From NCBI GenBank assembly GCA_030615035.1, contig JAUXAC010000001.1, positions 1 to 64,000 of the forward strand: a stretch of 64,000 bases of DNA. Reading direction: 5' to 3'. The DNA comes from Dehalococcoidia bacterium. Its GTDB lineage: Bacteria > Chloroflexota > Dehalococcoidia > Dehalococcoidales > RBG-16-60-22. The translations under genes and the position numbers were made by a program. Below are positions 7,980 through 17,551 of the stretch, piece by piece (positions within the stretch are counted from its first letter, which is position 1; every line of letters starts with the position of its first letter). Under the pieces are notes generated by a model. That model saw only the letters and a list, made by a program, of their open reading frames with translations, made no database searches and was not told the DNA's origin.

Positions 7980-9479
7980 TTATTTGGTAAGGGAAAGGGT
8001 GAGGTTTACCAGGGTACGTACTGGCACTCCGGTGGCGCCTTTAACTAGGTAGCCTCGTTCCTTTTCGCTCAGACTGGTGCCGGCGATATCCAGATGTATC
8101 CAGGGGGTGTCGTTGATGAACTCAGCCAGAAATTTAGCCCCGGTGATGGCTCCTCCGTATCTGCCGCCAATATTTTTAATGTCAGCCACATCGCTCTTGT
8201 TTTGCTCTTTATACTCATCATACATCGGCATCTGCCAGATAAGCTCTCCGGCTTCATTCCCGGCAGCAATCACCTTATCCACCAGCTCCTGATTATTACC
8301 AAAAGCACCGCTACAGACATCGCCTAGAGCCACCCTGCAGGCTCCGGTTAGGGTAGCCACATCAACTATAAATTTAGCACCAAACTTCTTAGCGTAGGCT
8401 AGAGCATCAGCTAGAATAAGCCGTCCCTCAGCATCGGTGGTGATAATCTCAATAGTCTTGCCATTCATTGCGGTTAGAATATCACCAGGTTTTAGAGCGT
8501 TGCCGCTGGGCAGGTTTTCCGTAGCGGGGACAATAGCCGTAACATTAATCTTTGGCTTAAGCTGGGCAATGGCACTTATGGCTGCCATGACCGCAGCGCC
8601 CCCGGCCATATCTCCCTTCATTTCTGCTAACCCCTCTGATGATTTTATGGAAATACCCCCAGAATCAAAGGTTATTCCTTTTCCAACCAATGCCACATTA
8701 ATCTCAGCAGAATCCCCCCCTCTGTAATGGAGAACAATGAATTTTGGCGGTTGCCGACTTCCCTGGGCGACCCCTAATAGTGCTCCCATGCCTAACTCTG
8801 TCATCTGCCCCTGCTCAAGGACACTAACTTCAAGCCCGTGGCTCTCAGCTAGATTCTTTGCCATCTTCGCCATGTGGTTAGGTGTCATGTAGTTAGCTGG
8901 CTCATTGACCATATTACGGGCGAGGTTAGTTGCTTCAGCTAATACCTTACCTTTATTGCTGCCTTCTTCCAGGTGGGGTTTCGCCTCGTCACTGCCGACT
9001 ATTAAGAGCTGTTTAATCTCACCAGGCTTATCATCCTCTTTAGTTATGTGCTTGCGAAATGAATAAAGACCGAGTAGGGCACCCTCGGTTACGACTTGAG
9101 CGGCATCCTCCAGCCTTATATTGTTTATCACGGCTCCCTGAGCGGTAGTAGTAATGTTGCCTATACCCTTCTGTCGCAGCCACCGGCAGGTCTCGGCTAC
9201 TGCTCCTCGAATTTTATTCGGAGATAGCTCCGATTGCTTACCCAGGCCAGAAACTACCACACGAGCTGTTGGCAGTTTACCCAGACTATGCACAATGGTG
9301 ATTTCATTAAGTTTGCCTTTAATCTCACCCTGGCTGATGAGTTGAGAAATGGCACCATCCAGAGCCTTATCTACCGCTGCTATGTCACCGTCAAGCCTTT
9401 CCATCCCCTCAAAAAAGTTCACTATGATAGCATCCGCCTTAATTTTTATGATGTCACCAGCTATGACCTTAATCTCCAT
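7980..9479 (-). CDS. pepA: Leucyl aminopeptidase (M17)
   Basis: Cytosolic zinc/manganese aminopeptidase releasing N-terminal residues from peptides. 499 residues, the full two-domain length. Active-site motifs are VGKGITFDSGGISIK (metal-binding Lys and Asp) and the M17 signature TTDAEGRLILADAL, both intact. The N-terminal macro-like domain precedes residue 180. An ATG start at 9479 follows an AAAGGAGAT ribosome-binding site. Confidence 0.96.
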   Translation of the reverse strand: MEIKVIAGDIIKIKADAIIVNFFEGMERLDGDIAAVDKALDGAISQLISQGEIKGKLNEITIVHSLGKLPTARVVVSGLGKQSELSPNKIRGAVAETCRWLRQKGIGNITTTAQGAVINNIRLEDAAQVVTEGALLGLYSFRKHITKEDDKPGEIKQLLIVGSDEAKPHLEEGSNKGKVLAEATNLARNMVNEPANYMTPNHMAKMAKNLAESHGLEVSVLEQGQMTELGMGALLGVAQGSRQPPKFIVLHYRGGDSAEINVALVGKGITFDSGGISIKSSEGLAEMKGDMAGGAAVMAAISAIAQLKPKINVTAIVPATENLPSGNALKPGDILTAMNGKTIEIITTDAEGRLILADALAYAKKFGAKFIVDVATLTGACRVALGDVCSGAFGNNQELVDKVIAAGNEAGELIWQMPMYDEYKEQNKSDVADIKNIGGRYGGAITGAKFLAEFINDTPWIHLDIAGTSLSEKERGYLVKGATGVPVRTLVNLTLSLTK

Positions 9480-9494
9480 ATCTTAAATCTCCTT

Positions 9495-10082
9495 TCACCT
9501 ATTCACTTCTCTCACGATTTTATCCAGAACAGGAGTAATATCTCTAGAAGTATCCGCAGCATAATGGTTACGACGGATTTTTTGAACTGTGGGTTGCATC
9601 TTCTGGAATACCGTCCAGTCGGCGTCGGACGCGCTTTTTGAATTCATTCCTTCCGCCCTGGCCTTGAGTCGCTCGTAGACTACATCAGGCGGTGCCTCAA
9701 CGCGCACTAGAATTAACTTGACATTCAAACGGTCAGCAATATTATACAAACGCTCCCGATACTGCTCAGATAGATTTGTTGCATCTAAAATAAGGGGTAT
9801 CCCTCTTCTTAGCAGTGCTTCGATCAGATGGTGAATCGCCTGAAAAAGTCGTGAACTCTCCGGCGAGCTATAAGTTGGCGAAGAAAAGAGAGTCTTACGC
9901 AGGGCATCACTTTCCAGAATAATAAATGGTAATCTCTCAGCTAGTTTACTGCCGAAGTAAGATTTTCCGGTTCCAGGCAAGCCGCTAACTACGATAAAGG
10001 CAGGCTTTACTACCGGGTCAGGAAGCTGCCCTAAGTTTTCCGACAGACGCTGCGCATCAGAAACAACCTGAGTATCTACCAC
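9495..10082 (-). CDS. P-loop kinase (AAA_33 / zeta-toxin-like)
   Basis: 195-residue ATP-dependent kinase of the AAA_33 or polynucleotide-kinase-like group. Walker A GLPGTGKS is at residues 34-41. ILESDALRKTLF is the base-binding or acceptor region, LILDATNLSEQYRERLY follows, and VRVEAPPDVVYERLKAR is a lid-type segment. Relatives phosphorylate small molecules or nucleic acid ends, or act as zeta toxins, so the substrate cannot be stated. It is 15 bp upstream of pepA on the same strand and may be co-transcribed. No antitoxin-like partner is visible. Confidence 0.75.
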   Translation of the reverse strand: MVDTQVVSDAQRLSENLGQLPDPVVKPAFIVVSGLPGTGKSYFGSKLAERLPFIILESDALRKTLFSSPTYSSPESSRLFQAIHHLIEALLRRGIPLILDATNLSEQYRERLYNIADRLNVKLILVRVEAPPDVVYERLKARAEGMNSKSASDADWTVFQKMQPTVQKIRRNHYAADTSRDITPVLDKIVREVNR

Positions 10083-10177
10083 ACCTTGATTATAAGATGT
10101 TTTGCTCCGCTGCGCTAGGTGGTTAAAAGAATTATGTAGCTAGTTATAAGAAATTGCACTCGGGCTTACTCTCTAAT

Positions 10178-12940
10178 TCATTCCTGAGGAGCGCTTAATT
10201 CCACCAGTTGACTCAGGACTTCCTCCATCTTCTTCAGCTCCTCTCCCCAGCCTGCCCAATCACCTGCCTTGAGATACTCCTGTGCTTTAGTATAATGCTC
10301 CTGGGCTAGCTGAGCCAGCTCAGCTATATCGGTGGGTAGCGGCATCTCAGGAGTGGGAGTGGGTGCAGTTACCGTGGGCTCTTCAGCGGGCAAGCCAGCA
10401 TAAATGGCCATCAGACTCTGGGCGAGGGTTGGCTCCATAGCAATGCGGTCTCCACTGGCGACAATAACCCTCTTCAGTTCCGGCAATTGTCCCCTCTCCG
10501 CCTTGAGATAAACGGGCTCCACATAAAGAATCGATTGCTCAATAGGTATCACCAGCAGGTTGCCACGGATAACCTGGGAACCTTTCTGTCCCCACAAAGT
10601 AAGCTGACTGGAGATAGTGGGGTCTTGGTCTATTCGCGCCTCGATCTGTCTTGGTCCGTAAATTAACTTATCCTTGGGGAAGTTATAAGCGATAAGTTTG
10701 CCATACTTGTCACCATCACTGCGAGCTGCCAGCCAGGTAATCATATTGTCCTTCTGGATGGGGGTGAAGGGAAGCATCAGGATGAATTCCTCTTGCTCCT
10801 CGCCGGGCAGTCTCATTATCACGTAGTAAGGCTCCACAGGTCGTTCGGTATCAGCGTAGGTCTCAAACGGGGTTGTCCACAAGTCCTCTTTATTGTAAAA
10901 GACCCTGGGGTCTTGCATGTGATAGGTTTGGTACACTGAGGCTTGTATCTGGAAAAGGTCCTGGGGGTAGCGCAGGTGCGCCCGGAGCGACTCTGGCATT
11001 GCCTCTATCGGTGTAAACAGAGCCGGAAAGATAGCAGCGTAGGTATTGACCAGCGCATCTTCAGGGTCGATGAGGTAAAAGGTGGTCGAGCCATCATAGG
11101 CATTGATAACTACCTTAACGCTATTGCGGACGTAGTTGATTCCCCCCGGGGTGGGCTGAGAATAGGGAAACTGGGCAGAAACAGTATAGGCATCCTGTAC
11201 CCAGAATAGCTCGCCATTATCAATAACAATATACGGGTCACTGTCTAGCTTAAGGAAGGGAGCGATATGCCGCACTCGCTGCTGAATGTTACGACGATAA
11301 AGAAGCTGGCTCCCTGGAGTCAGCTCCCCACTAATAAGAATGTTTATATCGCCGAGTTCCCAGGCGAAAGCCAGCTTACGGATAAAAGAACCTATCTCTA
11401 TGCCGTTCTCAGCGGTATGCTTGGTATATACATTGGTATCTCCCTTGGGGTAGTCGAATTCCTCAACTCTGGTGCCGACAATAACATAATCGTTCGTCTT
11501 CTCTCCATAGTAAATCTCAGGTTGCTCTATCTCAATCTTGCCTATTGGTGGCACATCCTTGACCCATAAGTTAGGCAAGCCTTCTTCAGTGACCTCAATC
11601 GTTGGACTCATGGCGATACCATAGCCATGGGTGAACTGGAGGCGCCGATTAACCCAGGTCTGGGCTTGAGAGGGAAGCTTTTCAGGTGAGAGCTCCCTGG
11701 CGGCTAGCATTACCTGGCGGGAGTCACCGTCAATCTGGTAGCGGTCAACATCAATGTCGACAAAATCATAGTATAGCCTTATTGACTGTAGCTGGTTGTA
11801 GGTATCCTTGAGGGGGCGGTGATCCCATAACCTGATGTTATTCATAGTGGTACTATTTTGGGCGATATCCTGCTCGCTGGGAGCCAGTTCTATGGAGATA
11901 TCTTTTTCTTCTATCTGGTTAAGCCCGAAGGCGAGTCGGGTGAAGTGGATATTGTGCTCAATATAGGGTCCTTCTCTGGCTAGTTCGCTGGGTTCCACCT
12001 GGAACCTCTGCACTAGTGCTGGATAGATGCTCCCAAATATAATGGCGGAGACAACCCATAGTCCTACAGGTATGATTAGCGAGTGTCTCCAGCGGCGGAG
12101 GATGGCAATCAGCAGTAGCATGCCCGATATCACGGCAACAACAATGAGAATCCGCCATGCCAACAACTGAGCATGGACATCAGTATAGCCGGCACCAAAT
12201 ATTACGCCACGGCGGGAGTAGAGAAGGTCAAAGATTTTGAGTCGGTAGCTCCAGGCAATGATAAAGAATATGACGGCACCCAGCACGGAGAGGTGTCCCT
12301 TGATGGCGGTGGTAAAAGCGGCGCGGCGAAAACCGATATTGAGTCCATAAATAGTAGCCGTAAAAATCAGGATGATGACCGCAGCCCATATCAGCCACCC
12401 CTGCACGAAGTGGTAGAGAGGGAGGTTGAAGGTATAGAAGGCTACATCTCTTCCAAGCAGGGGCTCAATGATGTTGAAATTGGTTGCGTTGGTGAAGCGT
12501 AAAACCGTCTCCCACTGGCCGGATGTAATCAGGCCGAAGATAAGGCTGAAAAAAATAGCTACCGCTAATATGCCCATGTCCAGCACACGGCGCACTACCA
12601 CTATTCCTTGGCCAATGGAGATGTTATCTCCGCTTACTGGAGACAGTCGTCGTGCTAGGAAGAGATTAGATACCAGTAGGGCAAAGAAGGCGAAGGCACC
12701 GACAGCGAAAAGCCATAATCTTGTGGTGAGGATGGTGGTATAGATACTGCTGAACCCTAGGCTATTGAACCAGAGCCACTCGGTGTAAATGCCTTTACCT
12801 ATGGCGGCAATGATGAAAAGAAATACCAGCGCACCAATGACGATAAGCCACCATCGGATAGGTCTGTATCCGTTTTTACTTTTCGGGGACTTGGAGTTTT
12901 CCTTTCCCCATAACTTATCCAGGTTGCTAAAATAACTCAT
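10178..12940 (-). CDS. UPF0182 family membrane protein
   Basis: 920-residue protein of the UPF0182 (COG1615) family, whose function is unknown. The first roughly 340 residues contain about seven hydrophobic segments typical of membrane helices. A large soluble, probably extracytoplasmic part follows, with family landmarks such as IRLWDHRPLKDTYNQLQ and YYDFVDIDVDRY. The end has a Pro/Thr-rich linker (TAPTPTPEMPLPT) and a helical tail (KAQEYLKAGDWAGWGEELKKM). Length and architecture agree with the family. It appears monocistronic. Confidence 0.93.
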   Translation of the reverse strand: MSYFSNLDKLWGKENSKSPKSKNGYRPIRWWLIVIGALVFLFIIAAIGKGIYTEWLWFNSLGFSSIYTTILTTRLWLFAVGAFAFFALLVSNLFLARRLSPVSGDNISIGQGIVVVRRVLDMGILAVAIFFSLIFGLITSGQWETVLRFTNATNFNIIEPLLGRDVAFYTFNLPLYHFVQGWLIWAAVIILIFTATIYGLNIGFRRAAFTTAIKGHLSVLGAVIFFIIAWSYRLKIFDLLYSRRGVIFGAGYTDVHAQLLAWRILIVVAVISGMLLLIAILRRWRHSLIIPVGLWVVSAIIFGSIYPALVQRFQVEPSELAREGPYIEHNIHFTRLAFGLNQIEEKDISIELAPSEQDIAQNSTTMNNIRLWDHRPLKDTYNQLQSIRLYYDFVDIDVDRYQIDGDSRQVMLAARELSPEKLPSQAQTWVNRRLQFTHGYGIAMSPTIEVTEEGLPNLWVKDVPPIGKIEIEQPEIYYGEKTNDYVIVGTRVEEFDYPKGDTNVYTKHTAENGIEIGSFIRKLAFAWELGDINILISGELTPGSQLLYRRNIQQRVRHIAPFLKLDSDPYIVIDNGELFWVQDAYTVSAQFPYSQPTPGGINYVRNSVKVVINAYDGSTTFYLIDPEDALVNTYAAIFPALFTPIEAMPESLRAHLRYPQDLFQIQASVYQTYHMQDPRVFYNKEDLWTTPFETYADTERPVEPYYVIMRLPGEEQEEFILMLPFTPIQKDNMITWLAARSDGDKYGKLIAYNFPKDKLIYGPRQIEARIDQDPTISSQLTLWGQKGSQVIRGNLLVIPIEQSILYVEPVYLKAERGQLPELKRVIVASGDRIAMEPTLAQSLMAIYAGLPAEEPTVTAPTPTPEMPLPTDIAELAQLAQEHYTKAQEYLKAGDWAGWGEELKKMEEVLSQLVELSAPQE

Positions 12941-12988
12941 ACTATTAATTCCCGGTTATTATCAGGGTATAACACGAAGGGATGTCCT

Positions 12989-13030
12989 GTCAAAGGGAGA
13001 AGGGAGATAAAGGGGGATGGGGTTGATAAG
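12989..13030. repeat. Partial copy of the dispersed repeat
   Basis: Contains the AGATAAAGGGGGATGGGGTT end seen in other copies, without the full hairpin. It lies in the short gap between the UPF0182 start and the nrpR stop. Confidence 0.45.
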
Positions 13031-13044
13031 TACTCTCATTGTGC

Positions 13045-14040
13045 TTATAACTGCCAAAAGCTGGTTAATTGCTCAAAGTCAATCATGCCACTTTCAGCTA
13101 TATTCTCTATCTCGATACCAGCCTCAACGGCGGCGGCCACCGGATTCAGTCCGCCGAGTAACACCATGCCAACTCTATTCAGGCCTATCGCAATTTGACA
13201 GATTGGCTCGCTGGTGTTGCCCAAGGCATAAACTCCACCGATGCCAGCCTCTTTGAGCGAGCTGATTACTTCTCGGGCAATTGACCGGGATGGAGCCGGC
13301 ATTTCACGGAAATTAGCCAGTATCTTGCCGTTGCCAGTTCTAGCTGCTTCGCCGGTGCTGGTCATCTTGGCGCGGATGTATTGCTCAGATGGATCCAGGG
13401 AAGTACCATCGTAGTTAATTATGGCTGTAAAGCGTCTTGGTTTTGACTCTCTAACTTCAAGCACCCCGCCAAATCTGGATTCAATAGGGATACCTGCCTT
13501 TAGCAATATTCCATTTATGACTACGCTGCACACTGTAGCCAACCCAATTTTACCTCTTGGGACAACTACAGAACCAAGTTTTTCTCCTTCAGACGCCGTG
13601 GCGACGAGCTCAGTGACACACAATCCGGCTTTAAAGGCATCACTCATTGCGACTACCGCTTTCTGGAAATTATCCTTGTCAATGAACGAGGTATTTATGG
13701 GAAGCTGGCCAGTGCGTTTTTGGGGGTCAAAAGTGGTGTTGAAGGCCAACAACTCGAGCCTCTCGTATATGAAACCGACCTGTTCTGGTGCCAGTGCCAT
13801 CCTGAGTTCCTCAAGACCTTGTGCGGTGAGCATTCTGCCATCACGACCCAGTGGCTGAGTATAACCCCGCTCATCGGTTATTCTCAGGTGGTATCTAACG
13901 GCTCTTTCGCTTAAGAAAATCCCGTGGCGCTCAAGCTCTCGGGCAATGGTGATTGACCCCAATGGCTCAGTGGACTCGCTCAAGACCTTGAGAATGGATA
14001 TAATCTTTCTTTCTGTCTCAGTACCAGCCCTTTGTAACAT
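13045..14040 (-). CDS. nrpR: NrpR-type nitrogen repressor (winged helix + DUF128)
   Basis: Transcription regulator of the NrpR type; in methanogens NrpR represses nitrogen-assimilation genes and senses 2-oxoglutarate. The N-terminal winged helix (residues 8-70) contains ERKIISILKVL and LSERAVRYHLRITDERG. One NrpR regulatory domain follows (DKDNFQKAVVAMSDAF, GKIGLATVCSVVINGILL, IPIESRFGGVLEV). At 331 residues it has a single regulatory domain instead of the two in some archaeal proteins. Its neighbour upstream on the same strand is an FMN-binding glutamate synthase, so control of ammonium assimilation is the likely job. Confidence 0.88.
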   Translation of the reverse strand: MLQRAGTETERKIISILKVLSESTEPLGSITIARELERHGIFLSERAVRYHLRITDERGYTQPLGRDGRMLTAQGLEELRMALAPEQVGFIYERLELLAFNTTFDPQKRTGQLPINTSFIDKDNFQKAVVAMSDAFKAGLCVTELVATASEGEKLGSVVVPRGKIGLATVCSVVINGILLKAGIPIESRFGGVLEVRESKPRRFTAIINYDGTSLDPSEQYIRAKMTSTGEAARTGNGKILANFREMPAPSRSIAREVISSLKEAGIGGVYALGNTSEPICQIAIGLNRVGMVLLGGLNPVAAAVEAGIEIENIAESGMIDFEQLTSFWQL

Positions 14041-14072
14041 GATAACCTCTTTTTATACAGTAAACTGCCGTT

Positions 14073-14101
14073 ATTATAGCACTTACATATTAAATGCTGA
14101 A
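14073..14101 (-). promoter_or_regulatory. Possible promoter of nrpR
   Basis: On the minus strand: TTCAGC (14101-14096), a 17-nt spacer and a perfect TATAAT (14078-14073), about 35 nt upstream of the start codon. The -35 is weak. AATGC...GCATT arms just upstream could be an operator, but I cannot match them to a known NrpR site. Confidence 0.5.
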
Positions 14102-14138
14102 TAAAATTGTGCATTATTTATTTGCTATTTCCGAAGAT

Positions 14139-15731
14139 TTAACCCTCTAGAATTGCCGTTGCTTCTTCCCTATAGGCATCCATCAGGTAGGGGATGCCAG
14201 TTGCTTTAGCACATTCCTCGGTAAGAGACATAATTTCACGCCGGGTAATTGCGGGCACACTAAAGCATCTGGCACCTGCCATTAACTGCTGTAACCCCAC
14301 TCTTATCTTTTCGCAATAACTGTAGACTCCCACAGCACCTAATGGTATGTTCTTCATTTCATCACAGCCTACTATATTCTTGACGTCTTCGTAGTTGACA
14401 AAAATTTCTTCCGGGGTTGAACCAAACTGACCGACTGTATTGGGTAACTTGCCATCCTTGAGCCACTGCTGGATATTCTTGCCAACCATACCCGGAATCA
14501 TCAAAGCCCGCCCCATGCACACTGCCTTGGTAAAAGGTGTTCCAAGCGCAAGTGCCTTGAATACTCCGTCTTCACTGCTGAATCCACCGGCAAAGGCTAT
14601 ATCCGGTACTCGCTCGCCCCTATTAGCTAATCTTTGACAAAACTCGTAAGCTGCAGCATGCAGGTAGAGGCTTGGCATACCCCATTCTTCCATCATTCGC
14701 CAAGGGCTCATACCGGTGCCACTGGGGGCACCGTCTATAGTAAGCAGGTCGATCTTAGCTTTTGAACCCCACTTGATGGCCATAGCCAGTTCACGTAGGC
14801 CGTAGGCACCTGTTTTCAAGGTAATGCGTTTGAATCCCAGCTCCCTTAAGCGCTGAATCTCAGCGTAAAAAGCTTCTTCATCAATAAAGCCAAGGCGACT
14901 GTGGCGTTCAAATTCCGTGAGAGAGCCGTCCTTGAAGGCTGCCAGGGTGATGGGGTTTGAAGGGTCTGGGGTGATTATATATCCGCGTTTCTGGAGTTCT
15001 AAGGCTCGTTCCAGACTATCAACCTTTATCTCTCCGCCGATACATTTGGCGCCTTGCCCCCATTTTAATTCAATGGTGTCCAGACCGTGCTTTTTGCTAA
15101 TGTATTCGGCAACGCCCAACCTTGTATCTTCCACATTCATCTGTATCAGAATTTCACCGTGTCCCTGATGGTAGCGTCTATAGGTTTCGATTCGGCGGTC
15201 CATATCTGGTGATGAGGCAATTTTGCCATTGGAATCAACCTCAAGCTGTGGGTCGATACCGCAAACATTTTCGCCACAGACCAGTGTAATCCCACTGAGG
15301 GCAGCGCCAATGGCAAAATGTTCCCAGTTCTTGCGGGCTATCTCTGTGGAACCCAGGGCACCGGTAAATACAGGCAGCTTCATCTTGACTTTTCTATCCC
15401 AGCCATATTCGGTCTCGGTATTTACTGCCGGGAAAATAGCCGTATCGGGATCACCAATGATGCCAGCGGGTAGTCCTTCGGCTCCTAGGGCATATCCCTG
15501 GATATTGAAGTGTGAGTAATCAATAGGATAGTCTTTGTCGCCTCCAGCAGTGATATTACCATAGGGTCCAGGATAGATGACTTCTCGACCGCGGAAAGTT
15601 GCTCTGAATATCTCGCAGTTCCCTGTACAGCTGTCAAGACAGCGGGTACAGATGCCACTCATTGGCGTAACACTTTTGGAACGATTGGCAGTTCTGGTAG
15701 CCTCATTTGAGTTTGGTCTTTGCAAATTCAT
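14139..15731 (-). CDS. FMN-binding glutamate synthase family protein
   Basis: Resembles the central and FMN domain of the glutamate synthase large subunit, the stand-alone archaeal-type form that makes glutamate from glutamine-derived ammonia and 2-oxoglutarate. The N-terminus has a cysteine cluster (CTRCLDSCTGNC) suggesting an iron-sulfur site. The FMN/2-oxoglutarate core includes IELKWGQGAKCIGGE, LLTIDGAPSGTGMSP and IAFAGGFSSEDGVFKA. There is no glutaminase domain. ATG 15731 is chosen because AAGGGGTGT stands just upstream. The adjacent nrpR suggests nitrogen-responsive control. Confidence 0.88.
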   Translation of the reverse strand: MNLQRPNSNEATRTANRSKSVTPMSGICTRCLDSCTGNCEIFRATFRGREVIYPGPYGNITAGGDKDYPIDYSHFNIQGYALGAEGLPAGIIGDPDTAIFPAVNTETEYGWDRKVKMKLPVFTGALGSTEIARKNWEHFAIGAALSGITLVCGENVCGIDPQLEVDSNGKIASSPDMDRRIETYRRYHQGHGEILIQMNVEDTRLGVAEYISKKHGLDTIELKWGQGAKCIGGEIKVDSLERALELQKRGYIITPDPSNPITLAAFKDGSLTEFERHSRLGFIDEEAFYAEIQRLRELGFKRITLKTGAYGLRELAMAIKWGSKAKIDLLTIDGAPSGTGMSPWRMMEEWGMPSLYLHAAAYEFCQRLANRGERVPDIAFAGGFSSEDGVFKALALGTPFTKAVCMGRALMIPGMVGKNIQQWLKDGKLPNTVGQFGSTPEEIFVNYEDVKNIVGCDEMKNIPLGAVGVYSYCEKIRVGLQQLMAGARCFSVPAITRREIMSLTEECAKATGIPYLMDAYREEATAILEG

Positions 15732-15987
15732 TTTCACACCCCTTATTTTTATTGGCGAAAAGCGGTAGACGGCTTCCGCTTTCCATTATGTACCATGCAA
15801 AACCCTTCGTCAAGACTTTTCCTAGTTTCTTGATGAAAAAGTGTAAAAATTTCTTAAATGAATAACTGCCCTGGATTATGAAAGTTGGTAACTAGCGGAA
15901 AATAATAGTATTAATTTGCCGTATTATTCACTATTGAGAGGTTTGGTGGTTTGTTAGTTGGCGTTATACCTCGCCCAGGGCAAACTG

Positions 15988-16016
15988 TTGACAGCAGAGG
16001 GTAGTCCTGTTATAAG
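15988..16016 (+). promoter_or_regulatory. Promoter of metal-binding lipoprotein gene
   Basis: TTGACA (15988-15993), a 17-nt spacer, TATAAG (16011-16016). It lies about 70 nt before the chosen GTG start. The rest of the 15732-16087 gap shows AT-rich sequence and no further gene. Confidence 0.75.
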
Positions 16017-16087
16017 GTTATCGTAGCTGACTTGGCTTGAAACTTGCCTCTGGAAAAGCTGTGAGGGGTGACACGAGAGAGGAACTG

Positions 16088-16975
16088 GTGAAAAGAAGTA
16101 GGTTTAGCGGGACAATTGCAGTTTTAGCGTTGTTGCTCATTTTGGGGCTGCCAGCCTTTGCCATATCATGTGGACGGGAAGAAGCAACTGAGAAGATAGG
16201 GGTGGTCGTCAGCATACTCCCGCTGGCTGGTTTTGTGGAAAATGTGGGTGGGGAGAAGGTGAATGTTAGTGTCATGGTGTCACCGGGGGCAAGCCCTCAT
16301 GTCTATGAACCAACACCGAGTCGGATAGCAGCTCTGGCTAGAGCCAGGATGTATGCCAAGGTAGGCTCTGGTGTGGAGTTTGAACTGGTCTGGATGGACA
16401 AACTCGTCGCCATCAACACGGAGATGTTGGTGGTCGATTGCTCAAAGGGGATAGAGATTCAAGAAATGACAGGCGAGCACGAACATAGGGGAATGGACCC
16501 CCACATATGGATGTCTCCGCTGAACGCCGGAATCATGGTGCGGAACATCTGCGACGGGCTGGTGCAGGTTGACCCGGACAGCAAGGCCTTTTATGAAAAA
16601 AACCGGGATGCTTATCTCCAGGAGTTAACCAGACTTGACCGGGATATTAGGGATGGCTTATCCAGAGTGACCAACCGAAGATTTATGACCTATCACCCTG
16701 CCTTTGGCTATTTTGCCAAAGAGTACAACCTTGCCATGTTGTCTATCGAGGTAGAGGGGAAGGAGCCGAGAGGCAAAGGTATAGCTCATTTGATAGAGCA
16801 GGCGAAGGAATATAACATAGAAGTTATCTTTGTCTCGCCTCAATTTAATCCACGGAGTGCCGAGGTCATTGCCAAGGCAATAGGTGGCAGGGTGGTATTT
16901 ATCGATTCCCTGGCCAGAGACTATATCATGAACATGCGCCTGCTCTTGGATGAGCTGGTTCAAGCAATGAAGTAG
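16088..16975 (+). CDS. Metal ABC transporter substrate-binding lipoprotein (ZnuA-like)
   Basis: Extracytoplasmic binding protein of the cluster A-I (zinc/manganese) family. The start is the GTG at 16088 behind GAGAGGAA. The N-terminus is KRSR plus a hydrophobic stretch ending LPAFAISC, a likely lipobox. Metal ligands expected for the family are visible: His in SPHVYEP, His in DPHIWMSP, His in TYHPAFGYF and Asp in IDSLARD. A short EHEHRG loop may help capture metal. The matching ATPase and permease genes are not adjacent; a candidate pair lies at 47921-49527. Confidence 0.9.
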   Translation: MKRSRFSGTIAVLALLLILGLPAFAISCGREEATEKIGVVVSILPLAGFVENVGGEKVNVSVMVSPGASPHVYEPTPSRIAALARARMYAKVGSGVEFELVWMDKLVAINTEMLVVDCSKGIEIQEMTGEHEHRGMDPHIWMSPLNAGIMVRNICDGLVQVDPDSKAFYEKNRDAYLQELTRLDRDIRDGLSRVTNRRFMTYHPAFGYFAKEYNLAMLSIEVEGKEPRGKGIAHLIEQAKEYNIEVIFVSPQFNPRSAEVIAKAIGGRVVFIDSLARDYIMNMRLLLDELVQAMK

Positions 16976-17015
16976 GCAGGCTTATTAATGAGACACCTGA
17001 GCGGAGGTGATTGTA

Positions 17016-17189
17016 TTGAGTGCCGAAATTGAAGATAGGGTGAAGTCTTCCCTGGTGGGTGGCAAGCTGCCTTGTGCGGTCGCCTTAAAGATTGCCAGGG
17101 AATTAAAGGTCAGTCCACTGGAAGTTGGCAAGACAGCCAATAAACTGTCAATTAAGATTTGTAACTGCCAGCTGGGTTGCTTCCCGTAA
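17016..17189 (+). CDS. Small conserved protein with C-terminal CQLGCF motif
   Basis: 57 residues from TTG 17016, placed six bases after a GGAGGTG ribosome-binding site; an in-frame GTG at 17007 would lie inside that site. The body looks like a short helix-turn-helix (LPCAVALKIARELKVSPLEVGKTANKL), and the end is CNCQLGCFP with three cysteines. It follows the metal-binding lipoprotein gene by 40 bp and may be co-transcribed. A metal-sensing or DNA-binding role is a guess from pattern and context. Confidence 0.65.
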   Translation: MSAEIEDRVKSSLVGGKLPCAVALKIARELKVSPLEVGKTANKLSIKICNCQLGCFP

Positions 17190-17327
17190 GTTTTTATGAC
17201 TCAGACTCTTTGCTACCCAGAATGCTGGTAAAGCTACCTTATTTGCTCACCAAATAACAAATCACCCTAACCTTGACATTTCCTTTGTTGCCATTGAATT
17301 GTCAGTTAACTCAGGCAACAAACTTAA

Positions 17328-17513
17328 TTATTCGTAGCCACCGCGTCCAAGAGCAAGGGCAATAGAGCCTAAAAGTAAAATTGCCGACAATACAAACCAG
17401 AACATCCAGGTAAGTTGAGGAGTAATTAATGGGATTACTTCCACAGCAGTAATGATACCCATCACTGCGCAGAGTCCACCAATGGCACCGGTAATTACAG
17501 TCATTATACCCAT
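17328..17513 (-). CDS. Small membrane protein (61 aa)
   Basis: Two hydrophobic segments, roughly residues 3-25 and 34-55, with a glycine-rich first segment and an RGGYE end. The gene has AGGAGG just before its ATG and a well-spaced promoter, so it looks real despite its size. It is transcribed divergently from the metallo-beta-lactamase-fold gene. No function is recognised. Confidence 0.65.
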   Translation of the reverse strand: MGIMTVITGAIGGLCAVMGIITAVEVIPLITPQLTWMFWFVLSAILLLGSIALALGRGGYE

Positions 17514-17551
17514 AATAGAACCTCCTTTTTGTTTATCCTATAGTCCTAGTT

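Noticed and set aside
9495..10082. Zeta-toxin toxin-antitoxin system
   Set aside because: The kinase is zeta-toxin-like only in its P-loop fold; no small antitoxin gene is adjacent and it sits with pepA.
12173..12743. Plus-strand open frames opposite the UPF0182 gene
   Set aside because: Low-complexity reverse images of membrane-helix codons; the minus-strand gene is complete and conserved.
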